A stretch of DNA of 64,000 nucleotides from Schaedlerella sp004556565 (GTDB taxonomy: Bacteria > Bacillota > Clostridia > Lachnospirales > Lachnospiraceae): NCBI GenBank assembly GCA_945830165.1, contig CALZXR010000001.1, forward strand, positions 13,470-77,469. Direction: 5' to 3'. A program made the position numbers and the translations under genes. Shown one piece after another: positions 61,892 to 64,000 of the stretch; positions within the stretch are counted from its first letter, which is position 1; the number at the start of each line of letters is the position of its first letter. A model generated the notes under the pieces. It searched no databases. It was not told where the DNA came from and saw only the letters and a list, made by a program, of their open reading frames with translations.

Positions 61892-63622
61892 TTACTCATG
61901 TTCCACCGGAATAAATGAAAAAGAAGTTACATCAAATAACCCTCTCGCTGTCAGCTTTAACTCAGGAATGACCGGAAGTGACATAAAACACAATGTCATG
62001 ACCGGCTCGACCTCCCCGCTGATTCCCAGTTCAGAAGCAGCTTTTTCATGAATATCGGTCAGTTTCTTTTCTACCCATTCTCCACTTTCCTCACTCATCA
62101 GCCCGGCAATTGGCAAAGGCATGCTCTCAATGACCTTGCCCTCCTTCACGAGAACAATTCCGCCCTCCTGACGTGCAAGGCTGTTAACAGCAAATTCCAT
62201 CTCCTCATCACTTATTCCGACAACGATAATATTGTGGGAGTCATGAGCGACCGACACCGCGATTGCACCTTTTTTGATTCCATATCCTTTCAAAAATCCG
62301 CAAGCCGCTTTTCCGGTTCCATGATGCCGCTCCACTACGGCAACTTTCACCAGGTCCACTTCCGGATTCCTGACAAACTCTCCGTTTTTATCCAGTTCGA
62401 TTTTCTCTGCCAGCTTTTCCGTGACTACGCCGCCCGGCAAAATTCCGATTGCATTTATTACATTTGATTTCAGATGCATTTTAAATTTCTCTGCCGAAAA
62501 ATCTTTAAGCACTACGCTTCCTTTTACGGAAGAAGTATCATAAAATTCAATTTCCGGAAGATAGCGTCCTTCCTCTGCAGTCAGTTCTCCGCCAATCCAT
62601 ACCCGGCTAACATGGAAATCTTTCAAATCATCCAGAAGAACAACATCCGCACGGTATCCCGGTGCAATCGCACCTCTATCCTTAAGTCCATAACATTCTG
62701 CTGCGTTCAGCGTCGCCATACGGATTGCAGTTACCGGATCAACGCCTTCATCGATACAGATACGGAGGTGGTTATCAAGATGCCCCTCATGCAAAATCGT
62801 CCTCGGCTGCCGGTCGTCAGAACAAAGCAGACATCTCCTGCTGTTTTCCGGTGTCAATCCTTTCAGAAGCGTCCGGAGATTGTGACATGCAGAGCCCTGT
62901 CTCATCAATACATACATTCCTCTCTCCAGACGTTCCTTCATCTCCTGTACAGTCGAACATTCGTGGTCAGTAAGGATTCCCGTCGATGCATACGCATTCA
63001 GCTCCTTCCCTGAGATTCCCGGCACATGACCGTCAATCGGTTTTCCTGCTTTCTTTGCAATGATGATTTTTTCCAGATCACTGTCCGCCGCATTGATAAC
63101 TCCCGGAAAATTCATGAACTCTCCCAGACCAAGAATCCCTTCCCGTAAAATCGGTTCTTCCATCTCCGCTGCACCGATCACAGCCCCCGCATCCTCGAAA
63201 GGCGCTGCCGGGACGCAGGACGGAAGCATATATTTAATATCTAAGGCTGTCCGCTTCGCAGCTTCCATCATATAATCCAGTCCCTTGATCCCGCAGACAT
63301 TCACGATTTCATGAGGGTCTGCAACAATCGTCGACGTGCCATGCGGGACAAGCAGCCGTCCGATTTCCTCCGGACGTACATAGGAAGACTCAATATGGAT
63401 ATGGCTGTCAATAAACCCGGGAACTGCATATCTTCCTTCGGCGTCAAATTCCTTCTGCCCCTCGTAATCTCCGATTCCCGCAATCTGCCCTTCGCAAAAA
63501 GCAATTGTGCCATCGGAAATCTCACCTGTAAACACATTCACGATCCTGCAGTTTTTAATCACCACATCTGCAGGAATCCTGCCCGCTGCGACATCAATTA
63601 TTTTTTTTAATTCTTCTTTCAT
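61892..63622 (-). CDS. adeC: Adenine deaminase
   Basis: A 576-residue amidohydrolase converting adenine to hypoxanthine and ammonia in purine salvage. Metal-binding and family motifs are VPGFIDSHIHIESSYV (HxH; near residue 85), IVADPHEIVNVCG, GKPIDGHVPGISG (His) and CLLCSDDRQPRT (Asp), with GLTPENSRR between them, and a C-terminal adenine-deaminase domain with ERHHGTGKAACGF and ISVAHDSHNIIVVG. Start at 63622 (MKEELKK) with AAGGAGAG upstream; the frame extends 17 codons. It is alone between tRNA-Thr and its terminator; no purine riboswitch is seen in the 90-bp gap. Confidence 0.96.
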   Translation of the reverse strand: MKEELKKIIDVAAGRIPADVVIKNCRIVNVFTGEISDGTIAFCEGQIAGIGDYEGQKEFDAEGRYAVPGFIDSHIHIESSYVRPEEIGRLLVPHGTSTIVADPHEIVNVCGIKGLDYMMEAAKRTALDIKYMLPSCVPAAPFEDAGAVIGAAEMEEPILREGILGLGEFMNFPGVINAADSDLEKIIIAKKAGKPIDGHVPGISGKELNAYASTGILTDHECSTVQEMKERLERGMYVLMRQGSACHNLRTLLKGLTPENSRRCLLCSDDRQPRTILHEGHLDNHLRICIDEGVDPVTAIRMATLNAAECYGLKDRGAIAPGYRADVVLLDDLKDFHVSRVWIGGELTAEEGRYLPEIEFYDTSSVKGSVVLKDFSAEKFKMHLKSNVINAIGILPGGVVTEKLAEKIELDKNGEFVRNPEVDLVKVAVVERHHGTGKAACGFLKGYGIKKGAIAVSVAHDSHNIIVVGISDEEMEFAVNSLARQEGGIVLVKEGKVIESMPLPIAGLMSEESGEWVEKKLTDIHEKAASELGISGEVEPVMTLCFMSLPVIPELKLTARGLFDVTSFSFIPVEHE

Positions 63623-63713
63623 AATGCTCTCCTTAATCTGTATTTTTCTATAAAAAAAGGTTGAAATCCACAATTCAATGTTATATAATAGTAAAGGTTC
63701 GTTTAAGAACTGT

Positions 63714-63786
63714 GCCGAAATAGCTCAGTTGGTAGAGCACTTCACTCGTAATGAAGGGGTCGTCGGTTCGAGTCCGATTTTCGGCT
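63714..63786 (+). tRNA. tRNA-Thr (anticodon CGT)
   Basis: A 73-nt cloverleaf on the plus strand: acceptor GCCGAAA with TTTCGGC, D-arm TAGCTCAGTTGGTAGAGCA, anticodon stem CTTCA/TGAAG around loop CTCGTAA (anticodon CGT), and T-arm core GGTTCGAGTCC. CCA is not encoded. It is one of only two RNA genes found here. Confidence 0.97.
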
Positions 63787-63798
63787 TTCAATGTGTAG

Positions 63799-63834
63799 AT
63801 GCTGCAAATCAATGAACACAAGGGTTTGCAGCAT
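63799..63834 (+). terminator. Terminator after tRNA-Thr
   Basis: ATGCTGCAAA (63799-63808) pairs with TTTGCAGCAT (63825-63834) over 10 bp, followed by TTTTTA. Confidence 0.88.
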
Positions 63835-63947
63835 TTTTTATTTCCGGTAATGAAGCAGTCAACACCTGAATGTCTACACTTCCTTAATAAAACCCAACTA
63901 TCACGTATAAAATCATATCATAGTTAGGTTAAATTCAAAATATAATC

Positions 63948-64000
63948 GGCTCTTCATGGGTAATAGTGGGTGAAAAACACCCACAACCCCAGCGTTTATG
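63948..64000 (+). mobile_element. Possible left end of an ISL3-family insertion sequence
   Basis: The stretch begins GGCTCTTC, the usual first bases of ISL3-family inverted repeats, and continues with a 7-bp hairpin GTGGGTG/CACCCAC (63966-63984). No transposase is in the window, so this is only a suggestion. An imperfect 11-bp inverted repeat (63891-63901 with 63920-63930) precedes it. Confidence 0.3.

Noticed and set aside
1..64000. CRISPR arrays, prophage or conjugative modules
   Set aside because: No regularly spaced repeats, cas, integrase, capsid or transfer genes are visible; the only repeats are within the giant SLH gene and its flanking terminators.

Overview
The window looks like chromosomal DNA from a spore-forming, anaerobic Clostridia member, most likely a gut Lachnospiraceae. 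The pointers are: a SCIFF peptide with its radical SAM maturase next to secDF, spoVT, a single-chain dimeric-type glycyl-tRNA synthetase, hemZ, pyruvate phosphate dikinase, moderate G+C, strong GGAGG ribosome binding sites, and SLH-anchored host-glycan proteins. The species cannot be named from sequence alone. Almost every gene lies on the minus strand. The exceptions are a broken-off antiterminator gene at the left edge, a pduL-yqeY-transporter run (25.7-27.9 kb) and a tRNA-Thr at the right edge.

Layout from left to right. 0-4 kb: the end of a BglG-type antiterminator, then ilvB-ilvN and ilvE (branched-chain amino acids), with clear promoters. 4.2-10.5 kb: a compact minus-strand run of GNAT, small alarmone synthetase, YgjP-like peptidase, MarR regulator, thyA, dfrA and znuACB (zinc import), with an internal promoter and palindromic operator ahead of marR. 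10.6-25.5 kb: tRNA-Gly, aspS, hisS, hemZ, a metallo-beta-lactamase-fold hydrolase, relA, recJ, secDF, the SCIFF pair scfB/scfA, a TIGR04086-like membrane protein and spoVT. 25.7-28.6 kb: pduL, yqeY, an AEC transporter and trmO. 28.8-34.0 kb: a 1735-residue S-layer-anchored GH20 hexosaminidase. 34.1-49.6 kb: central metabolism and housekeeping (phosphoglucomutase, ppdK, two tandem M18 aminopeptidases, glyS, recO, era, an M16C peptidase, dus). 49.7-57.0 kb: a 2404-residue SLH adhesin-like protein. 57.2-61.8 kb: a five-gene operon of circularly permuted ATP-grasp, alpha-E, transglutaminase-like and two M14-like deacylase genes. 61.9-63.8 kb: adenine deaminase and tRNA-Thr. A possible insertion sequence end lies at the right edge.

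The best candidate for an undescribed system is the 57.3-61.8 kb operon. Its gene content matches a family set predicted by comparative genomics to make and trim a peptide or amide-linked product, but to my knowledge it has no established biochemical role. Here it also carries two lesions. The ATP-grasp frame has no start codon and begins right after the adeC terminator, so its N-terminal domain is missing. The last gene is split by a one-base shift in a run of five Gs. The last gene also lacks the zinc-binding histidines of its intact neighbour, so it would be a pseudoenzyme partner even if unbroken.

Other points of interest are the giant adhesin with three diverged copies of a discoidin-like module, flanked by two related terminators; the 47-residue SCIFF precursor with a hairpin between it and its maturase; the MarR operator at a promoter inside the thyA-dfrA-znu run; and a long-range inverted repeat that could hide the start codon of one M18 aminopeptidase.
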